Assembly (NCBI GenBank): GCA_024401855.1
Contig: JAKSKH010000003.1
Span: 1 to 64,000, forward strand
Length of the DNA stretch: 64,000 nucleotides
Direction: 5' to 3'
DNA from: Bacteroidales bacterium
GTDB lineage: Bacteria > Bacteroidota > Bacteroidia > Bacteroidales > UBA932
Of this stretch, positions 18,726 through 27,654 are shown in pieces (position 1 is the first letter of the stretch; every line of letters starts with the position of its first letter). The translations under genes and the position numbers were made by a program. Under the pieces are notes generated by a model. The model searched no databases, was not told the origin of the DNA, and worked only from the letters and a program-made list of their open reading frames with translations.

Positions 18726-19867
18726 CAGTCATTCCGGACGGCTGTGACAGGATTTCCGTAAATCTCCCAGAATATCCGCCTGATTTCATCCCTGTTCAGC
18801 TTCTTTTCCATCTTGCTGAGTTTGTGCTCCGTGTATTCCTTGAACAGGCGTAAATCGTCCGGGAGGTATTTCTTTCCAAGGAAGCTGTCTGTACCGTTCA
18901 TCAGATCATATCCCATATAGTTGGTTTTCCATAGCCTGTAGCCATTGTTGATCCTTATGTCCAGCTTATGGCGTATGGCCTGATAGCGGTCGTTGCATTT
19001 GAGTCCGGATGCCTGGGAAATCTCTTCTTCCGTCAGGGGCTCCCCTATTGCCAGATGGATGTGCCCTTTCTGCTGCCTGATTCCGGTGAGGATGCTGTGA
19101 GTGTCTTCGTTCTTCTTCTTGACATAGCTTCCCGTCTTTCTCCTGATGTACAATTCCCTGGCCTTTCTGGCATCGCAGGACTCGTACTCATACGAAATGC
19201 TTATGGGGATGATGTTCAATTCCTTGAAATTCTCTTCGAAACTTCCGGTTCCGCTCATGTCGAACATTTTCAGAAGCCCCTGCTCGGTACTGTCCAGGCC
19301 GTTTTTTGTACGTCCCTCCCTCTGGGCTATCCATACTGACGCATTCTGGGAAGTGACGGACTGCCTTATATATTTGGACAGCAGCTGTGAACTGAGATAC
19401 AGCTCTCTCGCCCCTATACCCCTGATGACCTTTATCATGCGGTTGGAACGCATCAGATCCTCTATGAGCTTGTTTGCCAGAAGGTTGTTGCCGACGCATA
19501 TTTCTGTGAACGGGAATCCCTCACTCATGAGCGTGTATTGGATGAGGGCCGGATCGAGCACAATGTCGCGGTGGTTGGACACGGCAAGGAACCTCTTTCC
19601 TTTCAGTTTCCTGAGGTTATCTATTCCGCTGTATGTGAATCCTTCCGATGTCTTTGCCAGAATGGCCGACACGACACCTGCCATGACCTTGAACTGGAAG
19701 TCGTCAACTCCGGTTACGTTTCTGAGCATTTTGGACAGGAAAAAAGGCGACTTGTCCGGGAAAAGATACTTGGATATCACCGGAAGCATTGCATGTCTGG
19801 AAACCCTGTCCAAAGCGGCTACTGTCTCCTCGTCGGAATATGGCCTTATGTCGGAGAATTTGTCCAT
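18725..19867 (-). CDS. PlsC-like glycerophosphate acyltransferase family protein
   Basis: A 380-residue protein with the HX4D acyltransferase motif NHRDIVLD at about residues 99-106, and EGRTKNG further on as the substrate-binding block. It resembles 1-acyl-glycerol-3-phosphate acyltransferases but has a longer C-terminal half ending in a lysine-rich helix, so the acceptor is uncertain. ATG 19867 (MDKFSDIRPYSDEE) is chosen as family members commonly start this way and because a TATATTTG element lies 4 bases before it; the 39 codons upstream run into queA. Likely acts at the inner membrane in phospholipid or lipid A synthesis. Confidence 0.8.
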   Translation of the reverse strand: MDKFSDIRPYSDEETVAALDRVSRHAMLPVISKYLFPDKSPFFLSKMLRNVTGVDDFQFKVMAGVVSAILAKTSEGFTYSGIDNLRKLKGKRFLAVSNHRDIVLDPALIQYTLMSEGFPFTEICVGNNLLANKLIEDLMRSNRMIKVIRGIGARELYLSSQLLSKYIRQSVTSQNASVWIAQREGRTKNGLDSTEQGLLKMFDMSGTGSFEENFKELNIIPISISYEYESCDARKARELYIRRKTGSYVKKKNEDTHSILTGIRQQKGHIHLAIGEPLTEEEISQASGLKCNDRYQAIRHKLDIRINNGYRLWKTNYMGYDLMNGTDSFLGKKYLPDDLRLFKEYTEHKLSKMEKKLNRDEIRRIFWEIYGNPVTAVRND

Positions 19868-19871
19868 CGTA

Positions 19872-19879
19872 CAAATATA
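19872..19879 (-). promoter_or_regulatory. -7 promoter element of the acyltransferase gene, leaderless arrangement
   Basis: TATATTTG on the minus strand, then TACG, then ATG at 19867. Confidence 0.55.
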
Positions 19880-19883
19880 ACAA

Positions 19884-21068
19884 TTATCCGCGACGGAACA
19901 ACAGGGAACTGTCTCCATAGCTGAGGAAGCGGAACCCGTTCGCGAGCGCGTAGTCGTATATCGTTCTCCAGTCCCCTCCCACAAATGCGGATATCAGCAG
20001 GAGAAGCGTGCTCTGGGGCTGGTGGAAGTTGGTTATCATATAATCGACAACGCGGAACTTGAAGCCCGGTACGATTATTATCCTCGTGCCGACCTTGAGT
20101 TCGTCGAGGCTGTTGTTGTCCAGATATCGTACGATGGCGTCGAGGGCCTCTTTCAGCGTGTAGCCGTATTCCCTCTCGTACGGAGCCCACTGGCCGATCT
20201 CCACAGGCTCCCCACGCTCAATGCAGCTGACGCCGGTGTAATAAAGCGATTCGAGCGTGCGCACGGATGTGGTGCCGACCGCAGTGACTTTCCGGTCCGA
20301 GTCGCGGAGCTTCTCCAGGAAGGCCTTCTTCACAACGATGGGCTCGCGGTGCATGGGGTGTTCGGATACACTTGATGTCTTCACCGGGAGGAAGGTGCCC
20401 GCTCCGACATGGAGGCAGACGTTCTCGGTCTCTATCCCCTTTTCGCGAATGCGCTTCAGTAAATCATCTGTGAAGTGCAGCCCTGCGGTGGGCGCCGCAA
20501 CGGACCCCCGTATGTGCGCATACAGCGTCTGGTAGCGTTCCAGATCGATGGCTTCCGTGTCGCGGTTGAGATAGGGCGGGATAGGTATCCGCCCGCACAT
20601 TTCCAGAATCTTCGAGAAAGGGTGGCCTCCCTCCCAGCGGAATTCCACCACTCCCGTCTGTCCTTCGCGGCTTATGAGTGCGGCTGTGAGTCCGGAGACG
20701 TCTGCTTTCAGAATCTCCCCCTTCCACTTCCTTGCATTGCCTATCACGCACTTCCACCGGCAACTTGCGGTGGCCGCGAAGTTGGTGTTGTATTCCGCAG
20801 GCTCTTCCGGCTGAAGGCAGAATATCTCTATCACGGCTCCCGTCTCCTTATGGAAGAAAAGCCTTGCCGGCACCACCTTGGTGTCGTTGAAAACCATGAT
20901 GGTTTTTTCCGGGAGGAAGTCTGGAAGTTCCCGGAACACCTGCTGGCGGCACTCCCCCTCCCTGTATATGAGAAGTTTTGACGCGTCCCTGAATTCGAGG
21001 GGATATTTCGCTATCCTTTCGTCGGGCAGTTCATAACTGTAATCTTCGATCCTTATGTCAGGTATCAT
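19884..21068 (-). CDS. queA: S-adenosylmethionine:tRNA ribosyltransferase-isomerase
   Basis: A 394-residue enzyme that adds the cyclopentenediol ring (epoxyqueuosine) to the preQ1-modified wobble base of tRNAs. Family blocks: FNDTKVVPARL near residue 60, GSVAAPTAGLHFT around 190, VGAGTFLPV, GTTSVRTLES and MITNFHQPQSTLL. ATG 21068 follows the rlmD stop after one base (TGAAATG); the frame upstream lies inside rlmD. It forms a two-gene operon with rlmD, both RNA-modifying. Confidence 0.95.
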   Translation of the reverse strand: MIPDIRIEDYSYELPDERIAKYPLEFRDASKLLIYREGECRQQVFRELPDFLPEKTIMVFNDTKVVPARLFFHKETGAVIEIFCLQPEEPAEYNTNFAATASCRWKCVIGNARKWKGEILKADVSGLTAALISREGQTGVVEFRWEGGHPFSKILEMCGRIPIPPYLNRDTEAIDLERYQTLYAHIRGSVAAPTAGLHFTDDLLKRIREKGIETENVCLHVGAGTFLPVKTSSVSEHPMHREPIVVKKAFLEKLRDSDRKVTAVGTTSVRTLESLYYTGVSCIERGEPVEIGQWAPYEREYGYTLKEALDAIVRYLDNNSLDELKVGTRIIIVPGFKFRVVDYMITNFHQPQSTLLLLISAFVGGDWRTIYDYALANGFRFLSYGDSSLLFRRG

Positions 21069-21069
21069 T

Positions 21070-22476
21070 TCAAGATATTTTTTCCAACAGACATATATTC
21101 TCGACATGCTGCGTGTGCGGGAACATGTCGACCGGCTGCACAGCCGTTATCCTGTATCCTGCTGCGAGCATGGCGCAATCGCGTGCTTGTGATGCCGGAT
21201 TACAGCTTACATACACTATTTTACTGGGTGACGCCTCAAGTATCACTTTAACTACATCGGGGTGCATTCCGGCACGTGGAGGGTCCACTATCATTACATC
21301 GGGCTTTCCGTGCGCCGCTATGAATGACGGGGTCAGGACGTCTTTCATGTCTCCTGCGAAGAACTCACAGTTGGTTATGCCGTTGCAGGCTGCATTGAGC
21401 TTTGCATCTGCAATGGCCTCGGGAACATATTCTATTCCTATGACCTTGGCGGCCTTTGCGCTGACGAACTGCGCTATGGTTCCGGTACCGGTGTACAGGT
21501 CATATACGGTCTCATCCCCTTTCAGGTCCGCGAAACGGCGGGCTGCGCTGTACAGTTTGAAGGCCTGTCCGGCGTTTGTCTGGTAGAATGATTTCGGCCC
21601 TATCTTGAACCTGAGCCCCTCCATTGTCTCGTATATGGCTTCATTTCCTTTGTACAGGATGCATTCCAGATCTCCTATGCTATCATTTAACTTATTGTTT
21701 ATTACATAGTAAGCAGATGTTATCTGTGGGAATGCATCAGTCATGGCATCGAGCATCCCGGCAATGTGTTCGGACTGGTGGGCGAAACATATTATTACCA
21801 TTGTCTGTCCGTCATCGGTGGTGCGTACAAACAAGTTTCTGAGGAATCCCCTGTTCTCCCTGAGGTTGTAGAATTCCAGCCCGTTGTCCAGGGCGTATTT
21901 CCTGCAGAAAAGCCTGATGGCGTTGCTCGGGTCCGGCTGGAGCCAGCATTTTTCAATGTCAAGGACTTTGTCAAAGAACTTACCTACGTGGAAGCCGAGC
22001 CCGGGTGTCGGGAGTGTACCGGCATCCGCCATCTGCTCAGTTGTAAGCCATTTCTTGTCTGAAAAAGTGAATTCCAGCTTGTTGCGGTAGAACTGTGTCT
22101 TGTCGGAACCGATGATGGGCAGGAATTCAGGGACTTCCAGATGCCCTATGCGTACAAGCTGGTCATATACCTGCTGCTGCTTTGCGGCAAGCTGCTGTTC
22201 GTACGGCAGGGGTTGCCACCTGCATCCTCCGCATATTCCGAAATGGCTGCAGAAAGGTTCCAGCCTGTCCGGAGACGCCTGTCTTAGATTGATGATCCTG
22301 CCCTCCAGATATGCCTTTTTCTTGCGGATTACGCGAATATCGACAATGTCTCCGGGGACTGCGAATTCCACAAACACCACCTGTCCTTCCGCCGTATGTG
22401 CAAGGGCCTTGCCTTCAGCGGCCACGGCCTCGATTGTGATGTTCTCGAGGACCATATCCAGTTTCTTTCTGCTCAT
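21070..22476 (-). CDS. rlmD: 23S rRNA (uracil-5-)-methyltransferase, RlmD/TrmA family
   Basis: A 468-residue methyltransferase. TRAM domain at about 8-65, then the iron-sulfur cysteines C-x5-CGGCRWQ (CSHFGICGGCRW near 75-86), the SAM-binding VYDLYTGTGTIAQF, and the catalytic block MIVDPPRAGMHPD followed by VSCNPASQARD, which holds the nucleophilic cysteine. It methylates C5 of a uridine in 23S rRNA. ATG 22476 (MSRKKL) is preferred, since a TATCTTTG -7 element ends 6 bases before it. It is followed directly by queA. RlmD and RlmC subtype assignment is by overall resemblance. Confidence 0.92.
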   Translation of the reverse strand: MSRKKLDMVLENITIEAVAAEGKALAHTAEGQVVFVEFAVPGDIVDIRVIRKKKAYLEGRIINLRQASPDRLEPFCSHFGICGGCRWQPLPYEQQLAAKQQQVYDQLVRIGHLEVPEFLPIIGSDKTQFYRNKLEFTFSDKKWLTTEQMADAGTLPTPGLGFHVGKFFDKVLDIEKCWLQPDPSNAIRLFCRKYALDNGLEFYNLRENRGFLRNLFVRTTDDGQTMVIICFAHQSEHIAGMLDAMTDAFPQITSAYYVINNKLNDSIGDLECILYKGNEAIYETMEGLRFKIGPKSFYQTNAGQAFKLYSAARRFADLKGDETVYDLYTGTGTIAQFVSAKAAKVIGIEYVPEAIADAKLNAACNGITNCEFFAGDMKDVLTPSFIAAHGKPDVMIVDPPRAGMHPDVVKVILEASPSKIVYVSCNPASQARDCAMLAAGYRITAVQPVDMFPHTQHVENICLLEKIS

Positions 22477-22482
22477 AGGCTG

Positions 22483-22490
22483 CAAAGATA
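22483..22490 (-). promoter_or_regulatory. -7 promoter element of rlmD-queA, leaderless arrangement
   Basis: TATCTTTG, 6 bases (CAGCCT), then ATG 22476 on the minus strand; the same word and spacing as at valS. Confidence 0.6.
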
Positions 22491-22502
22491 GATAAAATGC
22501 GC

Positions 22503-23789
22503 TTACATTCCCAGAGCCTTATAAAGCCTGACGGCAGCTTCGCGTGCGCTGTAGATGCTCTGCACGCGTCCCAACTGCGCCGCCAGAAGTTTCTCCTGAG
22601 CCTTTATCAACTCAAGGTAATTGGCCTTTCCGTCCCGTGACATCTCCTCCACTATCCTGCAGGCCTTTTCCTGAATTTCCGCCTGACTTGAATACAGCGC
22701 GGCCTTGTCGGAGTGAAGTTTGTGATCGGCCACCGCCTGGCTTACCTCGGTTGCCGCCTGAAGGACGGCCTGGTTGAACTGCAGTGCGGCAATTTCCTGA
22801 TCCGCCTTGGATACGTTCAGCCTGCATTTCAGGCTTCCCCCGGCAAAAACAGGCTGGGCGAGGGAAAGCGCCGCGTTCAGAACCGAAGGCCATCCGAGGC
22901 TTCCGTTGAGGTTTATTGACGGAAAGAAGCCGCTTTTTGCCTCGGAGGTGAGGTAGTAGGCTATTTCCATGTCTCTTTCTGCTGCACGTATGTCCGGTCT
23001 TGAACGGAGCTGATTCAGATTCACTCCTGTTTCAAGCAATTCGGGTTCGGGATAAGCGCCTGTTCTTGCTCTTGATATGCCGTGATATGGTTTTGCAACG
23101 AGAAGGCAGACGGTCCTTTCCCAAACGGCGATGTCTGCGCGGACCTGTAAAAGCTGCTGCTGCGCGTCAAGGAGCTTGGACTCCATCTGCGCCACGGAGG
23201 AATAATAAGCTCTGCCGCTGAGCATATACTCTCTCTGAATCTCCAGAGTCCTTTCCCATACGGAGATGGTATTCTCAAGGATATCAACCTGCTCATCGAG
23301 CATCTGCAGCATGTAGTAGTCTGCGGCTATCTGGCTTATAAGTTCGTTGAGTACGGCATCGCGGTTGTCCTGCGCCTGTATGCGTTTTGCCTGCGCCTGG
23401 TACCTGCGGGCGAACAAAGTTCCCGGCGAACCGAAATTCCACCCGATTTCCAGAGGAAGCTGATATGATGCCGTCCCCTTGCCTCCGTTAACGGATATTC
23501 CGCCGTTTGGCCCGAAGAACAGGGACGGTATATAGGCCAGTCCGGATGCTTTAAGGTTCTCGTCGGCCTGTTTCAGGCGGAGGGATGCGACGGCAAGAGC
23601 GGTGTTCCCGGCCATTGCGCTGTCAATGAGTTCCTGAAGCTGCGGGTCGGTGAAGAACTCTCTCCAGGTCGGCAGTTCAGCCCCGGGAACATCGGCATCG
23701 GAAGGCAGGGAGCTCTCATACTTTGTGTAGACTCCGCAGGAAGAGACCGCCATTGCCAGAAGAAGGGAAATGCAAAGGACTCTTTTCAT
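22503..23789 (-). CDS. TolC-like outer-membrane efflux lipoprotein
   Basis: A 428-residue outer-membrane factor with a lipoprotein signal (MKRVLCISLLLAMAVSSC, lipidated C18). Two OEP repeats rich in A/Q/L heptads are visible (ASLRLKQADENLKAS, AQDNRDAVLNELISQIAADY; RSRPDIRAAERDMEIAYYLT, ISKADQ-type helices at about 310-420). The RSRPDIRAAE motif is a hallmark of NodT/OprM-type factors. It would form the outer-membrane tunnel of the exporter whose other parts are the four genes upstream; it starts 5 bases after the lipoprotein fusion-protein gene. It is the last gene of the operon. Confidence 0.92.
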   Translation of the reverse strand: MKRVLCISLLLAMAVSSCGVYTKYESSLPSDADVPGAELPTWREFFTDPQLQELIDSAMAGNTALAVASLRLKQADENLKASGLAYIPSLFFGPNGGISVNGGKGTASYQLPLEIGWNFGSPGTLFARRYQAQAKRIQAQDNRDAVLNELISQIAADYYMLQMLDEQVDILENTISVWERTLEIQREYMLSGRAYYSSVAQMESKLLDAQQQLLQVRADIAVWERTVCLLVAKPYHGISRARTGAYPEPELLETGVNLNQLRSRPDIRAAERDMEIAYYLTSEAKSGFFPSINLNGSLGWPSVLNAALSLAQPVFAGGSLKCRLNVSKADQEIAALQFNQAVLQAATEVSQAVADHKLHSDKAALYSSQAEIQEKACRIVEEMSRDGKANYLELIKAQEKLLAAQLGRVQSIYSAREAAVRLYKALGM

Positions 23790-23793
23790 CCGT

Positions 23794-24621
23794 TCAATAA
23801 TTAATGAAAGTTGTCATTCCGGGACGAAGCTCGGGGTGCCTGCCGTCAATGCGCGCTGTCATTACAACCATTCCGGTGTTTTCTACGTTAGGCGCAATGG
23901 ACAGAAGCTCAGCCTTGTATTTCCTGTCGCTGAATGAAAGTGTCGTGAATTCCAGCGGCATTCCTACACTGTAGCGGGATACCATTGTTTCAAGGACCTC
24001 GAACTGGACAATCAGATTGTCGGTGTCCATGAGATAGAAAAGCGGCTCTCCTTTGTGCGCATAGAACATCCTGCCAACCTTTATGTCAAGGATACTGCCG
24101 TCAAAAGGTGCCTTGATTATATGATTTTCAAGCATCCGCTTCTGGTTTTCATACTTCACCATGGCGTGGGTGTACCCTGTCATTATCTCTACGGACTCGC
24201 GGATTCCGGCAGGCACTGAATTCAGGGATTCACGGCTGTAACCCATGCCTATGAGCGTGCTGTTCACTTCATAGGCTTTCTTCTGAAGCTCGCTTTCGAG
24301 TTCGGAAATGAGGACTCTGCATTCGGAATCATCAATTACGGCAAGCACTTCATTTTTTCTGACGCGCTGGCCCTCGACAAGGGATATTTCGTTTATTACG
24401 CCTTCTGTAATACTGTAGACCGGCACGGTATTCAAGGACTTGATCTTTCCCTTGCCTGCAACTTTGTCCACTTCAATGGTGTTCACTCCCAGTTTGTACC
24501 GGCTCTCCGTCTGTTCCGCCCTTTGCGGTTCCTCCTGCCGCGGATTTTCGTTCTGCCCGCAGGAGCAGACTGTAAAGGCGGCTATGGAAAGGCTGATGAG
24601 GATATTTGGTAGGCTCTTCAT
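23794..24621 (-). CDS. Membrane-fusion lipoprotein (HlyD/RND type)
   Basis: A 275-residue lipoprotein (signal ends VCSC, C21). A biotinyl-lipoyl-like half domain lies at VYSITEGVINEISLVEGQRV and its mate at HIIKAPFDGSILDIKVGRMF, with a helical hairpin between, then beta-barrel and membrane-proximal domains (LEFTTLSFSDRKYKAELLSI, GRHPELRPGMTTFI). This is the periplasmic adaptor architecture of RND and ABC tripartite pumps. It is the second adaptor in the same operon, downstream of an NHLM-type one, so the exporter has two distinct fusion proteins. No RND pump gene is present here. Confidence 0.88.
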   Translation of the reverse strand: MKSLPNILISLSIAAFTVCSCGQNENPRQEEPQRAEQTESRYKLGVNTIEVDKVAGKGKIKSLNTVPVYSITEGVINEISLVEGQRVRKNEVLAVIDDSECRVLISELESELQKKAYEVNSTLIGMGYSRESLNSVPAGIRESVEIMTGYTHAMVKYENQKRMLENHIIKAPFDGSILDIKVGRMFYAHKGEPLFYLMDTDNLIVQFEVLETMVSRYSVGMPLEFTTLSFSDRKYKAELLSIAPNVENTGMVVMTARIDGRHPELRPGMTTFINY

Positions 24622-24628
24622 TCTGATG

Positions 24629-25465
24629 TTATTCTATCAAGTTCTGTATTCTGTTCTTTTCTGCCCTGGCCTTGAGGAAGAGATATTCGAAAATCGAATA
24701 GGTATGTGTTATGACTATGGCGTCGCAAAGGGTCCCGACGCTCATGTCGGGATGGCTTCCTCTGTCGAATGTCCAGTCAAGGAGCTCGGGATTATCCGGT
24801 TCAACGGCGAGTCCGACCTCGATTTCGTAAGATGTTACACCTTCCGGGAGAAGTTCATCAATGTACTCCTGCGCCTTGATTTTTTTTGATGCTTCGGCTC
24901 TCTTCGCCGGATAATGGCTTACGTTCGCCACCCGTCCGCGGACATAACCGACTTCATCCGTCTTTTCGTTGCTCGGCCACACCTGGACATCCTGGCCGAC
25001 CGCTATATCCTTAAGATTCATCAGGTCCGAATAAGCAAGCAGGATAACTGAATTCCTTCCGTCCGCGTCGTCGACAAGGCTTACAACGGGCTCGAACGGC
25101 TCGAAGGTTTCGTTGTCCTGTTTGCAGCTGAACACGACACCGTCACCGGAAGATGTCACTACGCTGTAGGAATACCCTACTGAAACAAGGGCAAGCTGCT
25201 GCCCCTTGTGCACTTCCTGACCTTTCTGCACAAACACGCTTCTGACGGTTCCGGCCTGCGGCAGGCATACGTCGGTCATTCCGCTGTCGGGGAAAACCAC
25301 ACCGCGTATGTGGGCTTTCTCGGTTACGGTTCCGGCGAAGAGCCATATGCCAACAGACAATATCAGGAACACTAAAGTACACATCAATACAATTGAAGAT
25401 GAAGACATTACCTTGATTTCATCATTCAACTGGCCGATATCCCTTTTTATCAAATTGTTCTCCAT
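24629..25465 (-). CDS. NHLM-type membrane-fusion protein (HlyD-like)
   Basis: A 278-residue protein with one N-terminal transmembrane segment (SSIVLMCTLVFLILSVGIWLF, about residues 20-42) followed by a lipoyl-like domain (GTVRSVFVQKGQEVHKGQQL). Overall layout is that of the HlyD proteins paired with NHLM peptide exporters: short N-terminus, no long coiled coil, C-terminal strand-rich domain. ATG 25465 (MENNLIKRD) is chosen; the frame extends upstream into the ABC gene but without support. It lies 16 bases after the ABC gene and 7 bases before the lipoprotein adaptor gene. Confidence 0.8.
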   Translation of the reverse strand: MENNLIKRDIGQLNDEIKVMSSSSIVLMCTLVFLILSVGIWLFAGTVTEKAHIRGVVFPDSGMTDVCLPQAGTVRSVFVQKGQEVHKGQQLALVSVGYSYSVVTSSGDGVVFSCKQDNETFEPFEPVVSLVDDADGRNSVILLAYSDLMNLKDIAVGQDVQVWPSNEKTDEVGYVRGRVANVSHYPAKRAEASKKIKAQEYIDELLPEGVTSYEIEVGLAVEPDNPELLDWTFDRGSHPDMSVGTLCDAIVITHTYSIFEYLFLKARAEKNRIQNLIE

Positions 25466-25481
25466 ATGATCTTGAAGATTA

Positions 25482-27653
25482 CTATAACAACTGGCGTTTT
25501 GCAATATCCGCAAAAAGACCTCCTTTTGCGAGAAGTTCATCGAAGGAGCCTTCCTCGGCCACTCTCCCTTTGTCAAGTACGATTATCCTGTCGCAGTCCT
25601 TGATTGTAGAGAGCCTGTGGGCGATTGTGATTCTCGTACATCTCATCTTTCCGAGATTTTCTATCACTCTGGCCTGTGAGATGTTGTCCAGGGCCGATGT
25701 CGCTTCGTCGAGGAATATCACTGCAGGGCGGTTCAGCACAGCTCTGGCAATGAGTATCCTCTGCCGCTGCCCGCCGCTGATTCCCTGCCCTGCGGCATCC
25801 AGTTCATGGTAAAGGCCCCCGGGCATATTCCTGACATCCTCATCCACGGCAGCCACGCGCAAGGCCTCCCATACCTCATCCTCCGTTGCAAAAGGATTGG
25901 AAATCCTGACATTGTCGAAGATGGTTCCGCTGAACAGTTTCCCTCCCTGGAGACAGGTCCCCAGGAATTGGCGCAGCGAGGATCTGTTGACGCCGAACAC
26001 GTTGTACTGGTCATAGAATACACTTCCGCTCTCCGGTATCTCAAATCCGAGCATAAGCCTCAGCAGGGTGGATTTTCCACATCCGGAATGTCCTACAAAG
26101 GCCACGTATTCCCCTGCCCTGATAGTCAGGCTCAGTCCGTCGAAGATATAGGGCATGCTGGCATTATAACGGAAACGGAGGTTCGTGACGTTGATGTTTC
26201 CTGCAAGTTCCCTGACTATCCTGGTGTTTTCCTCCGCTTCCGGCTCTGCCTCGAGTACGGGCTGTATTTTATTGAGTGTAGGGAAGATATATGAGAATTC
26301 ACTCGTGTAGAGTGACATCTGCGATATCGACAGTGTCAGCCCGCAGTATGCGGTGAAGAATGCTGCAAAATCCGATACACCCATATCCGTTGAGGGTATC
26401 ATAAGAACCATCAGGAGAACTGAAGCAAGCGTGAAGGTGCCGGACAGTTCCGGAAGCGTTGCTTCCCAGCGGTTCAGGATTTCTGTGTTCTTGAACTCCG
26501 AAGCCCACAGCCGGAAAACTCTGGCTTCCGCTCCGTTTGTCTTTATTTTCTGGATTCCCTGCAGGAAGTTGTACATGAGTCCGTGGAAATGTGATGCCGC
26601 GGGCACCCTGCGCATCTTGATATCCTGGGCCAGGCGGAATCCGATATAAACGCAGGAGACATTCAGCCCGATCAGAAGATAGAGGCAGTACGAGATTGCG
26701 GTGAAGTGGCTGTATATTCCTATCTGGATGAGATAGGCGAGGCTTACAAGGAAGGTGAAGATGACGGTGATTACACCTTCCGACAGACGTTCGCAGGACT
26801 CGGATGCTCCCAGTATCTCGGTTGTTATTGCTCCTGTTGACCTTTTGCGGAAGAAAGTAGGCTTCAGATGGAACAGCCTTTCGAACAGCGCAGCCTGCGT
26901 ATTGACGGATATCATATTCTTGATACCGATGAATATCTTGTTGCGGACCGCGGTAAGCAAACCTATGGCAAGGGCTATGTTCAGCAGCACGAGGGCCAGT
27001 GTGAGTATTCCGTTGCTCTTTCCGGATGGGATGACCTGGTCGAAGATAAGTTTCGTGGCATATGGGAGAACCATGCTGAGGAGCGCGATTACTACTGACA
27101 GGGCAATGACATACCAGAAGTGGAATTTTGACACCGTATTCGGAATGAATGCAAAGAATTCCTTCATTGTCATGCTTCCGGATGGGAGTGTCCTGTAGAA
27201 GTGGTATGCTATATTCTCCAGATTGCCGGCTGTCTTTCCATTTATGTTGACTATCTCCTTGCCTCCATCTTCCCTCTGGCGGATATAGCGGTATCTGCCG
27301 TGATGGGTGATGATGGGAATGAACATCCCTGTGGCTTTGAACACCCCCAGCATCTCCCCCTGTGAACTCTGCCACCATTTGCCTTCCAGTTTCGTCACCG
27401 TATAGGCATAACCGTTGGCGGAAAGGACTTCCTTGAATTCGTTGAAGATGTCGTTTCCCTCAGTGAGGTCCGGATTGTCCACTCCGAGAATCTCGAGCAT
27501 GTCCAGAAGGGCGCTGCGGTTACCGAGTCCGTGGTGTGGAAGAACCTTCACCGAGTTGTTGAGCATGCTCTCCATCTCGTGGCCGGCCTCGTCGAATGCG
27601 GAAATGTCATTGACTACGCGTCTGTGCAGCATTGAAGAGAAAATTCCGGCCAT
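25482..27653 (-). CDS. NHLM-type ABC exporter, permease/ATPase with N-terminal accessory domain
   Basis: A 723-residue protein. Residues 1-165 form a soluble domain with GMFIPIITHHGRYRYI and LENIAYHFYRTLPS, then six membrane segments (about 170-430) with FDQVIPSG, FFRKRSTGAI and GIQKIKTNGAEARVFRLWAS, all typical of the non-peptidase partner in NHLM bacteriocin exporters (TIGR03797 type). The ATPase domain has Walker A GHSGCGKST (K527), signature ISGGQRQR and Walker B VIFLDEATSALD. It should pair with the 572-residue ABC protein encoded just upstream, the gap being one base, as a heterodimer. Substrate unknown; see findings. Confidence 0.85.
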   Translation of the reverse strand: MAGIFSSMLHRRVVNDISAFDEAGHEMESMLNNSVKVLPHHGLGNRSALLDMLEILGVDNPDLTEGNDIFNEFKEVLSANGYAYTVTKLEGKWWQSSQGEMLGVFKATGMFIPIITHHGRYRYIRQREDGGKEIVNINGKTAGNLENIAYHFYRTLPSGSMTMKEFFAFIPNTVSKFHFWYVIALSVVIALLSMVLPYATKLIFDQVIPSGKSNGILTLALVLLNIALAIGLLTAVRNKIFIGIKNMISVNTQAALFERLFHLKPTFFRKRSTGAITTEILGASESCERLSEGVITVIFTFLVSLAYLIQIGIYSHFTAISYCLYLLIGLNVSCVYIGFRLAQDIKMRRVPAASHFHGLMYNFLQGIQKIKTNGAEARVFRLWASEFKNTEILNRWEATLPELSGTFTLASVLLMVLMIPSTDMGVSDFAAFFTAYCGLTLSISQMSLYTSEFSYIFPTLNKIQPVLEAEPEAEENTRIVRELAGNINVTNLRFRYNASMPYIFDGLSLTIRAGEYVAFVGHSGCGKSTLLRLMLGFEIPESGSVFYDQYNVFGVNRSSLRQFLGTCLQGGKLFSGTIFDNVRISNPFATEDEVWEALRVAAVDEDVRNMPGGLYHELDAAGQGISGGQRQRILIARAVLNRPAVIFLDEATSALDNISQARVIENLGKMRCTRITIAHRLSTIKDCDRIIVLDKGRVAEEGSFDELLAKGGLFADIAKRQLL

Positions 27654-27654
27654 A

